From: Oscillospiraceae bacterium | GTDB taxonomy: Bacteria; Bacillota_A; Clostridia; Oscillospirales; WRJC01 | Direction of reading: 5' to 3' | DNA: 10,583 bases | Assembly: GCA_009785015.1 (NCBI GenBank) | Contig: WQXD01000105.1 | Span: 1 to 10,583 of the forward strand | Shown: piece by piece, positions 1-5,471 of the stretch | How the letters are laid out: the number at the start of each line of letters is the position of its first letter | Position numbering within the stretch: position 1 is the stretch's first letter | Notes under the pieces: model-generated | What the model saw: the letters and a program-made list of their open reading frames with translations, nothing else | Told to the model about the DNA's origin: nothing | Database searches by the model: none | Translations under genes and position numbers: made by a program

Positions 1-19
1 CAGGGGCGCGTCCCCTACG
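1..19. repeat. Edge fragment of a GGGG/CCCC palindromic repeat
   Basis: AGGGG at 2-6 and CCCCT at 12-16 form a short inverted repeat around CGCGT, followed by ACG. Short intergenic repeats ending in CCCCTACG are, as I remember them, common in clostridial genomes, so this may be the right end of an element cut by the window edge. The rest of the element is not visible, so the identity is uncertain. Confidence 0.35.
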
Positions 20-105
20 ATAAACACCGCGTAAAATCGTCATAATTCATTGTTTTTCCCATCGAACTCACGTTTTTAATAAAATTAAAAATCTTTAGCC
101 TACAC

Positions 106-138
106 AGGACAAGGTTTTAACAGCCTTGTCCTTTTTTT
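106..138 (+). terminator. Rho-independent terminator of an upstream gene
   Basis: An uninterrupted 9-bp stem is formed by AGGACAAGG (106-114) and CCTTGTCCT (124-132), with a 9-nt loop. Seven T residues follow at 132-138. It presumably ends transcription of a + strand gene left of the window and insulates the next gene from read-through. Confidence 0.88.
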
Positions 139-251
139 ATGTCTAAAATGTAAATTCAACGAAAAATCCATAAAACACCTTGACAATATGCGCCTGACGC
201 TGCATAGTTTCTCTTTATATCCCCTATAACAATCTTGTATTGAGCCGCCGC

Positions 252-280
252 TTGACAAAAAAAGTATTGTATGGTATAAT
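252..280 (+). promoter_or_regulatory. Consensus sigma-A promoter with extended -10
   Basis: A perfect TTGACA (252-257) is separated by exactly 17 nt from a perfect TATAAT (275-280), and the TG at 272-273 adds an extended -10. Transcription should start near 287, leaving a leader of about 45 nt before the ATG at 332, too short for a large riboswitch. Such a promoter is expected to be strong and constitutive unless a repressor covers it. A second TTGACA at 180-185 has only a poor partner, CATAGT at 203-208, and I do not call it. The rest of 1-331 holds nothing else I can support. Confidence 0.88.
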
Positions 281-331
281 CATATACAGTAGCGGCCACA
301 GAGTACTGCAGAAATAAAGAGGGAAAATTTA

Positions 332-1507
332 ATGAGAACAACCGGGACACAAGCCGTCGGGATACGGACACCCATAATCCACGAGGGCGATAATCTGGCG
401 GAGATCGTCGTGAATTCTGTGATGGAATACAGCAAGGAAACCAAAGTTCCGATATGCGACCGCGATATAATCGGGGTGACTGAGGCGGTGGTGGCGCGCG
501 CCCAGGGAAATTACGCCGCAATCGGGCAGATCGCCGAAGATGTCAAAGGCAAATTCCCTTCGGGGACGGCGGGGGTCGTATTCCCGATTTTGAGCCGCAA
601 CCGTTTTTCAATACTTTTAAAAGGCATAGCGGCCGGTTTGAAAAAGGTATATATCCAGCTGAGTTATCCGATGGATGAAGTGGGAAACCACATCATAAGT
701 TCCGAGCGGATATATGAATCGGGGATAAATCCGTATACGGACGTTTTCGGCGAAGAGGAGTTCCGCCGCATTTTCGGCGACCTCAGGCATGAATTCACCG
801 CGGTGGATTACTTGGAGCTGTACCGCCAAATCGGCGGCGCCGAAATCATTTTGGCCAATGACCCCTGCGAGATACTCAAATACACCAAAAACGTGATCGC
901 CGCCGACATACACACGCGCAGCCAGACCAAACGCCGGCTGCTGGCAAACGGCGCCGAATCGGTGTACTGCTTGGACGAGATTTTAAACAAGAGCGTTTGT
1001 GGGAGCGGGTACAACGAAAATTTCGGCGTGCTCGGTTCCAATAAGGCGGGCGAGGAAAAAGTAAAACTGTTTCCGCACTCGTGCAAGGAATTCGTGACGG
1101 AAGTGAAAGGGCTTTTGTACAAAAAAACAAACGCGCACGCGGAAGTGCTCGTGTACGGCGATGGGGCATTCAAGGATCCTGTCGGGAAAATATGGGAATT
1201 GGCGGACCCGGTGGTATCGCCCGCCTTTACAGACGGACTGATAGGGGTTCCAAACGAAATCAAGCTGAAATACATCGCCGACAACGAATTCGCGGGCAAA
1301 CGCGGGGACGAGGCGAGGGAAGCCGTCGTGGAGCGCATAAAAAACAAGGATAAAAACCTGATGGGCAAAGATGAAGCCGAAGGCACCACTCCGCGCCGTT
1401 TTGTCGATTTGATCGGCAGTTTGTGCGATTTGATGGGCGGAAGCGGAGACAAAGGCACCCCCGTGATACTGATAAAGGGGTATTTTGACAATTACGCGAG
1501 CTTGTAG
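332..1507 (+). CDS. CofE-like (F420-0:L-glutamate ligase family) protein, long form
   Basis: This 391-residue soluble protein resembles the CofE family, which in F420-producing organisms adds glutamate to coenzyme F420-0. The CofE-like start is visible: GIRTPII near residues 10-16, then ICDRDIIGVTEAVVARAQGN (41-60), matching the conserved 'D-D-I-x-V-T/S-x-x-V-x-(A/S)-K/R-A-x-G' core. YGDGAFKDP (275-283) and a Gly/Asp-rich end, GSGDKGTPVILIKGYFDNYA (370-389), match the long version known from Clostridia. Characterised CofE proteins are about 250 residues, so this is clearly longer. Clostridia are not generally known to make F420 and no other F420 gene is nearby, so the real substrate may be a different gamma-glutamyl acceptor. 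The ATG follows AAAGAGGG (317-323) by 8 nt. The gene is monocistronic, between a strong promoter and a strong terminator. Family call fairly sure; function unsure. Confidence 0.8.
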   Translation: MRTTGTQAVGIRTPIIHEGDNLAEIVVNSVMEYSKETKVPICDRDIIGVTEAVVARAQGNYAAIGQIAEDVKGKFPSGTAGVVFPILSRNRFSILLKGIAAGLKKVYIQLSYPMDEVGNHIISSERIYESGINPYTDVFGEEEFRRIFGDLRHEFTAVDYLELYRQIGGAEIILANDPCEILKYTKNVIAADIHTRSQTKRRLLANGAESVYCLDEILNKSVCGSGYNENFGVLGSNKAGEEKVKLFPHSCKEFVTEVKGLLYKKTNAHAEVLVYGDGAFKDPVGKIWELADPVVSPAFTDGLIGVPNEIKLKYIADNEFAGKRGDEAREAVVERIKNKDKNLMGKDEAEGTTPRRFVDLIGSLCDLMGGSGDKGTPVILIKGYFDNYASL

Positions 1508-1526
1508 GCGGCAAGCCGCCAAAAAC

Positions 1527-1569
1527 AGGGCAGGGGAGATAAAAACTCCCCCGTCCTCAGTTTTTTTTT
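1527..1569. terminator. Two-way terminator between convergent genes
   Basis: A 12-position stem (1527-1538 with 1546-1557, one A/C mismatch and one G-T pair) encloses a 7-nt loop. On the + strand nine T residues follow at 1561-1569, ending the CofE-like gene. On the - strand the stem is followed by five T residues (complement of 1521-1525), so it can also end the HPt operon. A small GC-only palindrome, GGCGGC-AA-GCCGCC, lies at 1507-1520, right at the stop codon. Confidence 0.87.
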
Positions 1570-1593
1570 GCTCACAGGGCCAAAAATTCAACC

Positions 1594-1923
1594 TTATGAA
1601 CTTTCTGCAATCCACTTATCGATGGCTTCTTTTGTCAGAGCTACCGATTTTTTTATTTCAGAAGTATCGACGCTCAGATCCCCCGCCTTCAGCAGGATAT
1701 CGACTTCTTCGGCCCTGGCCCTCAGATCGGAAAGCGAAAGATTGGCGGCGAGCCCTTTTAAGGTATGCGCCGAAGCCTCGGCTCCGATTGCGTCTCCGCT
1801 TTGGATTTTACCCAACAGATCTTCGAGCATCGCTCCGCCGTCAAATTTTTTGAGCAGCATCGCGTATAATTTCTTGTTGTTGTTCAACCGGGCCATGGCG
1901 TCGTCTATATTGATATAATCCAC
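1594..1923 (-). CDS. Free-standing HPt (histidine phosphotransfer) protein
   Basis: This 109-residue, all-helical soluble protein carries the HPt signature AHTLKGLAANL (residues 52-62). His53 is the likely phosphorylated residue and K56-G57 complete the H-x-x-K-G motif. HPt proteins pass phosphate between receiver domains in multistep phosphorelays; no histidine kinase or receiver is present in the window. The length is that of a single HPt domain with nothing fused. The start is GTG: an in-frame TAG lies eight codons upstream with no ATG between, and AGAGAGAGAGG (1936-1946) precedes it at a rather long 12-nt spacing. An ATG at residue 10 is an alternative that would clip the first helix. It lies 45 nt downstream of the dehydrogenase gene on the same strand with no terminator between, so it is probably the last gene of that operon, an odd place for an HPt. 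Confidence 0.85.
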   Translation of the reverse strand: MDYINIDDAMARLNNNKKLYAMLLKKFDGGAMLEDLLGKIQSGDAIGAEASAHTLKGLAANLSLSDLRARAEEVDILLKAGDLSVDTSEIKKSVALTKEAIDKWIAESS

Positions 1924-1968
1924 GGTTTCGGTATACCTCTCTCTCTAACGATACACGATCCTTAGTTA

Positions 1969-3027
1969 TTATTTGTAATATCTGTCTATTTTTATGGATT
2001 CGCCCGTCGCGTCCGATTCGAATATCGCAGTCATGACCTGCAGCACTTTACGCGCTTCTTCGGGCTTTACGATCAACTGCTCTTTTCCGTCCAGAACGGC
2101 GAGCACATTGTGGTAATAGTCGGCCCAGTCGGTTTCCACTTCCGGCAGCGGCACTTCCTCAAGCGTCTCTTTCGGCCTGGGGGCCATCGTCCTGGTGGGG
2201 CCGCCTTCGGTCTGCACCACTTCCTGCGTCCATTCCATTTCAAAATCCTTGGCGTGAGTGAGCCTGCCTTTGCCGTCCATCCCATTGATCACAAGCGCGC
2301 CCCCGTCGCCGCATACATACCAGCGCGGCAGCCTTTCGAGGTTGTACGTGCCCACTTCGATCTGCGTCGAGAGCCCGCTGTCAAACCTTATGACGGCTTT
2401 GAAATAGTCGTCCACTTCGGGCGTTTTTACCATATGCAAATTGGCGTATACTTCCGCGACCGGTTCCTTGATCATCCAGAGCATCTGGTCGATCATGTGA
2501 ACGCCCCAGTCGAAAACCATCCCGCCGCCCGCGACTTTGTAGGCGCGCCAGCCGTGCATGACGCCGTTCTGGCCCATGATGCGCGACTCGATCGTGTAAG
2601 GCTTGCCCACGAGCCCCGTGTCAATCGCCTTCTTGACTATCAAAAAGTCCTTGTCCCAGCGCCTGTTCTGATGTACGGTGAAGAGTTTGCCTGTCTTTTT
2701 GGAAGTCTCGTACATTTCGTCGAAATCGTCGATATTCATCGCCACCGGTTTTTCGCATATCACGTTCTTTCCCGCTTCGAGCGCCGCGATTGTCATGGGT
2801 TTGTGGAAATTGTTCGGAGTCGCCACAAGTACCATGTCAAAACTCTCGTCAGCCAAAAAATCCTCGAGCTTTTCATAAGCTGTAAGCCCCCTGGCCTTGG
2901 CGGCAACTAACCTTTCCGGATTTATGTCATAAGCGGCCACCACTTCGAAGTCCCTTATCCTCTTTGAATTTTCGTGATGCCATCCGGCCATTCCGCCGTA
3001 ACCGATTATACCCATTTTATGTGCCAT
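1969..3027 (-). CDS. Gfo/Idh/MocA-family NAD(P)-dependent sugar oxidoreductase (second copy)
   Basis: A 352-residue cytoplasmic dehydrogenase of normal family length. The Rossmann glycine motif is GYGGMA (residues 9-14), and Asp34 at the end of the second strand favours NAD(H). TPNNFH (70-75) and the family hallmark EKP (92-94, catalytic Lys93) follow. The substrate-site motif DWGVHMID (173-180) supplies the conserved Asp and His177. Members interconvert sugar or polyol hydroxyls and ketones. Its start follows AGGGGTGA with about 8 nt spacing. It is third in the operon, 31 nt after the TIM-barrel gene. It differs clearly from the 366-residue paralogue at 4106-5206, so the two probably act on different substrates or in opposite directions. 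Family certain; substrate unknown. Confidence 0.93.
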   Translation of the reverse strand: MAHKMGIIGYGGMAGWHHENSKRIRDFEVVAAYDINPERLVAAKARGLTAYEKLEDFLADESFDMVLVATPNNFHKPMTIAALEAGKNVICEKPVAMNIDDFDEMYETSKKTGKLFTVHQNRRWDKDFLIVKKAIDTGLVGKPYTIESRIMGQNGVMHGWRAYKVAGGGMVFDWGVHMIDQMLWMIKEPVAEVYANLHMVKTPEVDDYFKAVIRFDSGLSTQIEVGTYNLERLPRWYVCGDGGALVINGMDGKGRLTHAKDFEMEWTQEVVQTEGGPTRTMAPRPKETLEEVPLPEVETDWADYYHNVLAVLDGKEQLIVKPEEARKVLQVMTAIFESDATGESIKIDRYYK

Positions 3028-3058
3028 TTAAAAATCACCCCTTTATTTTTTTATTATT

Positions 3059-4027
3059 TTACGCCCACGAAATTTCCGTGGGTTTGGCTTCGAAAATCAT
3101 CGCCTGTTTTAAGAAATAGATCGCCTTTTCAAGCCCTTCCTTGGGGCTCATCAGCGAATCCTCGTGCTCTATGCTCATCACGTGGTCATACCCCACAAGC
3201 CTGAGCGCGCTCACGATGTCGCGCCACACCTGCATATTGTGGCCGTAGCCGACGGTCCGGAATATCCATGAGCGGCCTATTTCGTCGGTGTAATGTTTTG
3301 TATCGAGCACGCCGTTTGAAGCGGCGTTGTAGGCGTCAACCGCCGAATCCTTCGCGTGGAAATGGAAAACCGCCGGCCCCAGGTCCTTGATGGCTTTTGC
3401 CGGGTCTATCCCCTGCCAGAACAGGTGCGAGGGGTCGAAGTTCGCGCCCATGGTCTTGCCGTCTACGGCTTCCCTGAGTTTCAGCATCGTTTCGGGGTTG
3501 TAGACGCAGAAGCCGGGGTGCATCTCGAGCGCGATTTTTGTGACGCCGTGGTTGTTGGCGAATTCCGCCGTTTTTTTCCAGTACGGTATCAAAACGTCGT
3601 TCCACTGATATTCCAAAATATCCAAAAAGTCCGGCGGCCAGGGACAGGTCACCCAGTTGGGGTATTTCGCGCCGTCGAAGTCCCCCGGGCAGCCCGAAAA
3701 GGTTATCACCGTGTCCAAATTCAACTTTTCGGCCAGGAGCACCGCTTTTTCAAAATCATCGTGGAAACTTTTGGCCAGCGCCTTGTCGGGGTGCACGGGG
3801 TTCCCGTGGCAGGACAGCGCGCTTATTATCATGCCGTTGTCCGCTATCATGTTTTTGAAATCCTTTAATTTGGCCCCGTCCGCCAGCAGAAGGGAGGGGT
3901 CGCAGTGTTTGGTCCCGGGGTAGCCTCCGCAGCCGAGCTCGACCGCCTGCACGCCCAAACCGGAAAGGTATTTCAGCGCCTGCTCGACCGGTTCGCTCAG
4001 TATCACCGTTAATACGCCTAATTTCAT
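3059..4027 (-). CDS. Sugar phosphate isomerase/epimerase-like TIM-barrel protein (xylose isomerase-like)
   Basis: A 322-residue cytoplasmic protein of the AP_endonuc_2 / xylose-isomerase-like fold. Likely divalent-metal ligands are spaced as in the family: Glu168 (in ALEMHP), Asp198 (in NFDPSH), His224 (in HFHAKD) and Glu287 (in SIEHED). His201 and Lys226 sit in the usual active-site positions. Relatives include inosose dehydratase and inosose isomerase, tagatose epimerases, and lyases that split 3-keto-glycosides by elimination. Lying between two Gfo/Idh/MocA genes, it could act on a keto-sugar made by one of them; this is inference. The ATG is preceded by AAGGAG at 8 nt. The upstream dehydrogenase gene is 78 nt away, and that gap holds a GC-rich hairpin (4068-4088). 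Fold sure; reaction not determinable from sequence. Confidence 0.9.
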   Translation of the reverse strand: MKLGVLTVILSEPVEQALKYLSGLGVQAVELGCGGYPGTKHCDPSLLLADGAKLKDFKNMIADNGMIISALSCHGNPVHPDKALAKSFHDDFEKAVLLAEKLNLDTVITFSGCPGDFDGAKYPNWVTCPWPPDFLDILEYQWNDVLIPYWKKTAEFANNHGVTKIALEMHPGFCVYNPETMLKLREAVDGKTMGANFDPSHLFWQGIDPAKAIKDLGPAVFHFHAKDSAVDAYNAASNGVLDTKHYTDEIGRSWIFRTVGYGHNMQVWRDIVSALRLVGYDHVMSIEHEDSLMSPKEGLEKAIYFLKQAMIFEAKPTEISWA

Positions 4028-4067
4028 ATGAAAATCTCCTTATTTAAATCATTTGGAATTTCGTTTC

Positions 4068-4088
4068 GGGGCGGCTTTTCGCCGCCCC
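4068..4088. other. Intercistronic GC-rich hairpin
   Basis: GGGGCGGC (4068-4075) and GCCGCCCC (4081-4088) form a perfect 8-bp stem with a 5-nt loop between the first and second genes of the minus-strand operon. On the coding (-) strand no T run follows, so it should not stop the operon fully. On the + strand five T residues follow (4090-4094), so it would terminate antisense transcription. A role in mRNA processing, 3'-end protection or partial attenuation is possible. Confidence 0.6.
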
Positions 4089-4105
4089 CTTTTTCGACAA
4101 TTGCG

Positions 4106-5206
4106 TCAATTCGAGAAATAGAAAGGTTTGCCCGTTTTTGCGGATTCGTATATGCCCTCTAAAATCAAAGACACCGCATACGCCTGCTCAGGCAGCACAA
4201 ACGGCGCCGTATCGTTGATCACGGCGTCAATCCAGAGTTTTGCCTCCCTGTCCGAAGGATTGTCCGCCGCTCCGTCGTAAAAAGCCACGCCGCCCGCGTC
4301 GAGCCCCGGGGTCAAAACGTACTGCCTGTTGTTTTTTACGCCGTTCAGCCTGATTTTGCCCTGGTCGGGCATATCGCCGCCCCCCAAGGTGCCGCAGACC
4401 GAAGTGACTGCTTCCCTCACATCCAACGAGTTCAGCGCCCACGAGGATTCAAGATAAATCGTCGCGCCGTTTTCCATCACGATGAAGCCGAAAGCGGAAT
4501 CCTCGACTGTGAATTTGGCGGGATCCCAGTCGCCCCAGGCGTTGCCGGACTGGGTCTGGTTGTTCAATTTGTGGTAGGTGGTGCCCACGCAGTATTTGGG
4601 CTTATAGTTGTCCATGATCCAGAGCGTCAGATCGAGCGCGTGGGTGCCGATGTCTATGAGCGGCCCGCCGCCTTGTTTTTCACCGTCCAAGAACACCCCC
4701 CACGTGGGGACGGCTCTTCTTCTGATGGCGGTGGCTTTGGCGTAGTAGATATCGCCGAAAGTCCCGGCGTCGGCTTCCGCTTTGAGGAACAGGGAATCGC
4801 CCCTGTGGCGGTTCTGGTACCCGATGGAGAGTTTTTTGCCGGATTTAGCCGCCGCTTCGACCATTTTTTTGGCTTCTTTGGCCGACGCCGCCATGGGTTT
4901 TTCGCACATGACATGTTTGCCCGCCGCAAGGGCGTCGCAGGTTATGGGCGAGTGCATGTTGTTGGGGGTCAGCACATGGACGACGTCTATCGCTTTATCC
5001 TCCAACAGTTTTTTATAGCTGTCCGCGCCCACATAGAGCTTGGCGTCCGCGGAGCCGTATTTTTTGGCGGCCGCCTTGACTTTTTCCTCCTCCAGGTCGC
5101 AGAAGGCGACCATTTCGACGTTTGGGAGCTTGGCGAGTGACGGCATGTGTTTTCCGTTTGCGATGCCTCCGCAGCCTATGATACCGATTTTGAGTTTTTC
5201 TGCCAT
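4106..5206 (-). CDS. Gfo/Idh/MocA-family NAD(P)-dependent sugar oxidoreductase (first gene of operon)
   Basis: A 366-residue cytoplasmic dehydrogenase. The N-terminal Rossmann part has GCGGIA (residues 11-16), Asp37 ending the second strand (NAD preferred), TPNNMH (80-85) and EKP (102-104, catalytic Lys103). The C-terminal alpha/beta part carries DIGTHALD (185-192), with the conserved Asp185, His189 and Asp192 of the substrate site. ATG and a strong GGAGG with 9 nt spacing fix the start. It is the first gene of the operon and faces the divergent carbohydrate-binding gene across 265 nt. A likely role is oxidising a sugar or glycoside (or reducing a keto-sugar) in the pathway shared with the next two genes. 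Relatives include inositol, glucose-fructose and levoglucosan dehydrogenases; I cannot choose among them. Family certain, substrate unknown. Confidence 0.93.
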   Translation of the reverse strand: MAEKLKIGIIGCGGIANGKHMPSLAKLPNVEMVAFCDLEEEKVKAAAKKYGSADAKLYVGADSYKKLLEDKAIDVVHVLTPNNMHSPITCDALAAGKHVMCEKPMAASAKEAKKMVEAAAKSGKKLSIGYQNRHRGDSLFLKAEADAGTFGDIYYAKATAIRRRAVPTWGVFLDGEKQGGGPLIDIGTHALDLTLWIMDNYKPKYCVGTTYHKLNNQTQSGNAWGDWDPAKFTVEDSAFGFIVMENGATIYLESSWALNSLDVREAVTSVCGTLGGGDMPDQGKIRLNGVKNNRQYVLTPGLDAGGVAFYDGAADNPSDREAKLWIDAVINDTAPFVLPEQAYAVSLILEGIYESAKTGKPFYFSN

Positions 5207-5280
5207 AAAATTTTACCTCCAAAAATAAAAAAATAGATGATATTAAAGTTTTTTATCTCAAATATTGATTCTTCAATTAT

Positions 5281-5309
5281 ATAATAATCGATTATTTTGT
5301 ATTTTGCAA
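5281..5309 (-). promoter_or_regulatory. Likely promoter of the dehydrogenase operon
   Basis: Read on the - strand, TTGCAA (5309-5304) and TATTAT (5286-5281) are 17 nt apart, matching sigma-A elements at four and five of six positions. Transcription would start near 5274, about 70 nt before the ATG at 5206. The palindrome at 5283-5296 overlaps its -10 and spacer. Another TATAAT on this strand (5281-5276) has no good -35. The region is very AT-rich, so chance matches are possible. Confidence 0.5.
5283..5296. promoter_or_regulatory. Candidate operator: 14-bp perfect palindrome
   Basis: AATAATCGATTATT is perfectly self-complementary around a central CG. It overlaps the -10 and spacer of the proposed minus-strand promoter, where a bound repressor would block initiation. 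Palindromes with a central CG are typical of LacI/GalR-family operators, which often control sugar operons. No such regulator is encoded in the window, so this rests on pattern and position only. Confidence 0.4.
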
Positions 5310-5323
5310 GTCTAAATTATTAA

Positions 5324-5345
5324 ATTTTTCAATTCGCTGAAAAAT
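5324..5345. promoter_or_regulatory. Candidate operator: 8-bp inverted repeat, 6-bp spacer
   Basis: ATTTTTCA (5324-5331) and TGAAAAAT (5338-5345) are exact inverted repeats around ATTCGC. The site lies between the two divergent promoters, 15 nt upstream of the minus-strand -35 and about 45 nt upstream of the plus-strand -35. An activator or a shared regulator could use it. The region is AT-rich, which weakens the case. Confidence 0.35.
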
Positions 5346-5390
5346 AAGTCGGAAATTTTGTCAAAAATATAAAAAAATTTTGCCTGGCGC

Positions 5391-5419
5391 TTGCATTTTT
5401 TTTACATACATGATACAAT
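5391..5419 (+). promoter_or_regulatory. Promoter of the CBM6-like surface protein gene
   Basis: TACAAT (5414-5419) is preceded by TG at 5411-5412 (extended -10) and, 17 nt upstream, by TTGCAT (5391-5396), a weak -35. Start would be near 5426, about 45 nt before the ATG. The opposite promoter also has a TTGCA-type -35. Because the TTG at 5391 sits in this promoter, it cannot be the start codon of the gene, although the frame is open from there. Confidence 0.55.
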
Positions 5420-5458
5420 TGCGGTAAGTATGCAAAACAAATATTTTCATATTTTTTT

Positions 5459-5465
5459 GGAGGAG
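5459..5465 (+). promoter_or_regulatory. Ribosome-binding site fixing the start at 5472
   Basis: GGAGGAG at 5459-5465 ends 6 nt before the ATG at 5472. It decides the start against the upstream in-frame TTG at 5391, and the resulting N-terminus is a clean signal peptide. Confidence 0.85.
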
Positions 5466-5471
5466 TTTTTT

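Noticed and set aside
180..208. Second promoter upstream of the CofE-like gene (TTGACA at 180-185)
   Set aside because: The -35 is perfect, but CATAGT at the right distance is a poor -10, and the consensus promoter at 252-280 explains expression better.
808..1491. Long open frame on the minus strand opposite the CofE-like gene
   Set aside because: It is antisense to a well-supported gene, its protein is low-complexity and Ser/Pro-rich, and no ribosome site is seen.
2110..2910. 266-codon plus-strand open frame opposite the second dehydrogenase gene
   Set aside because: Its composition (rich in His, Arg, Phe and Val) is that of an antisense shadow of a GC-biased gene, while the minus-strand protein has full family motifs.
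5391..5471. N-terminal extension of the surface protein from TTG at 5391
   Set aside because: The TTG lies in the predicted -35 element, and the ATG at 5472 has a strong GGAGGAG site and gives a proper signal peptide.
5207..5471. Riboswitch or small RNA in the divergent region
   Set aside because: The region is AT-rich with no conserved aptamer-like fold or T-tailed hairpin; promoters and palindromes explain it better.
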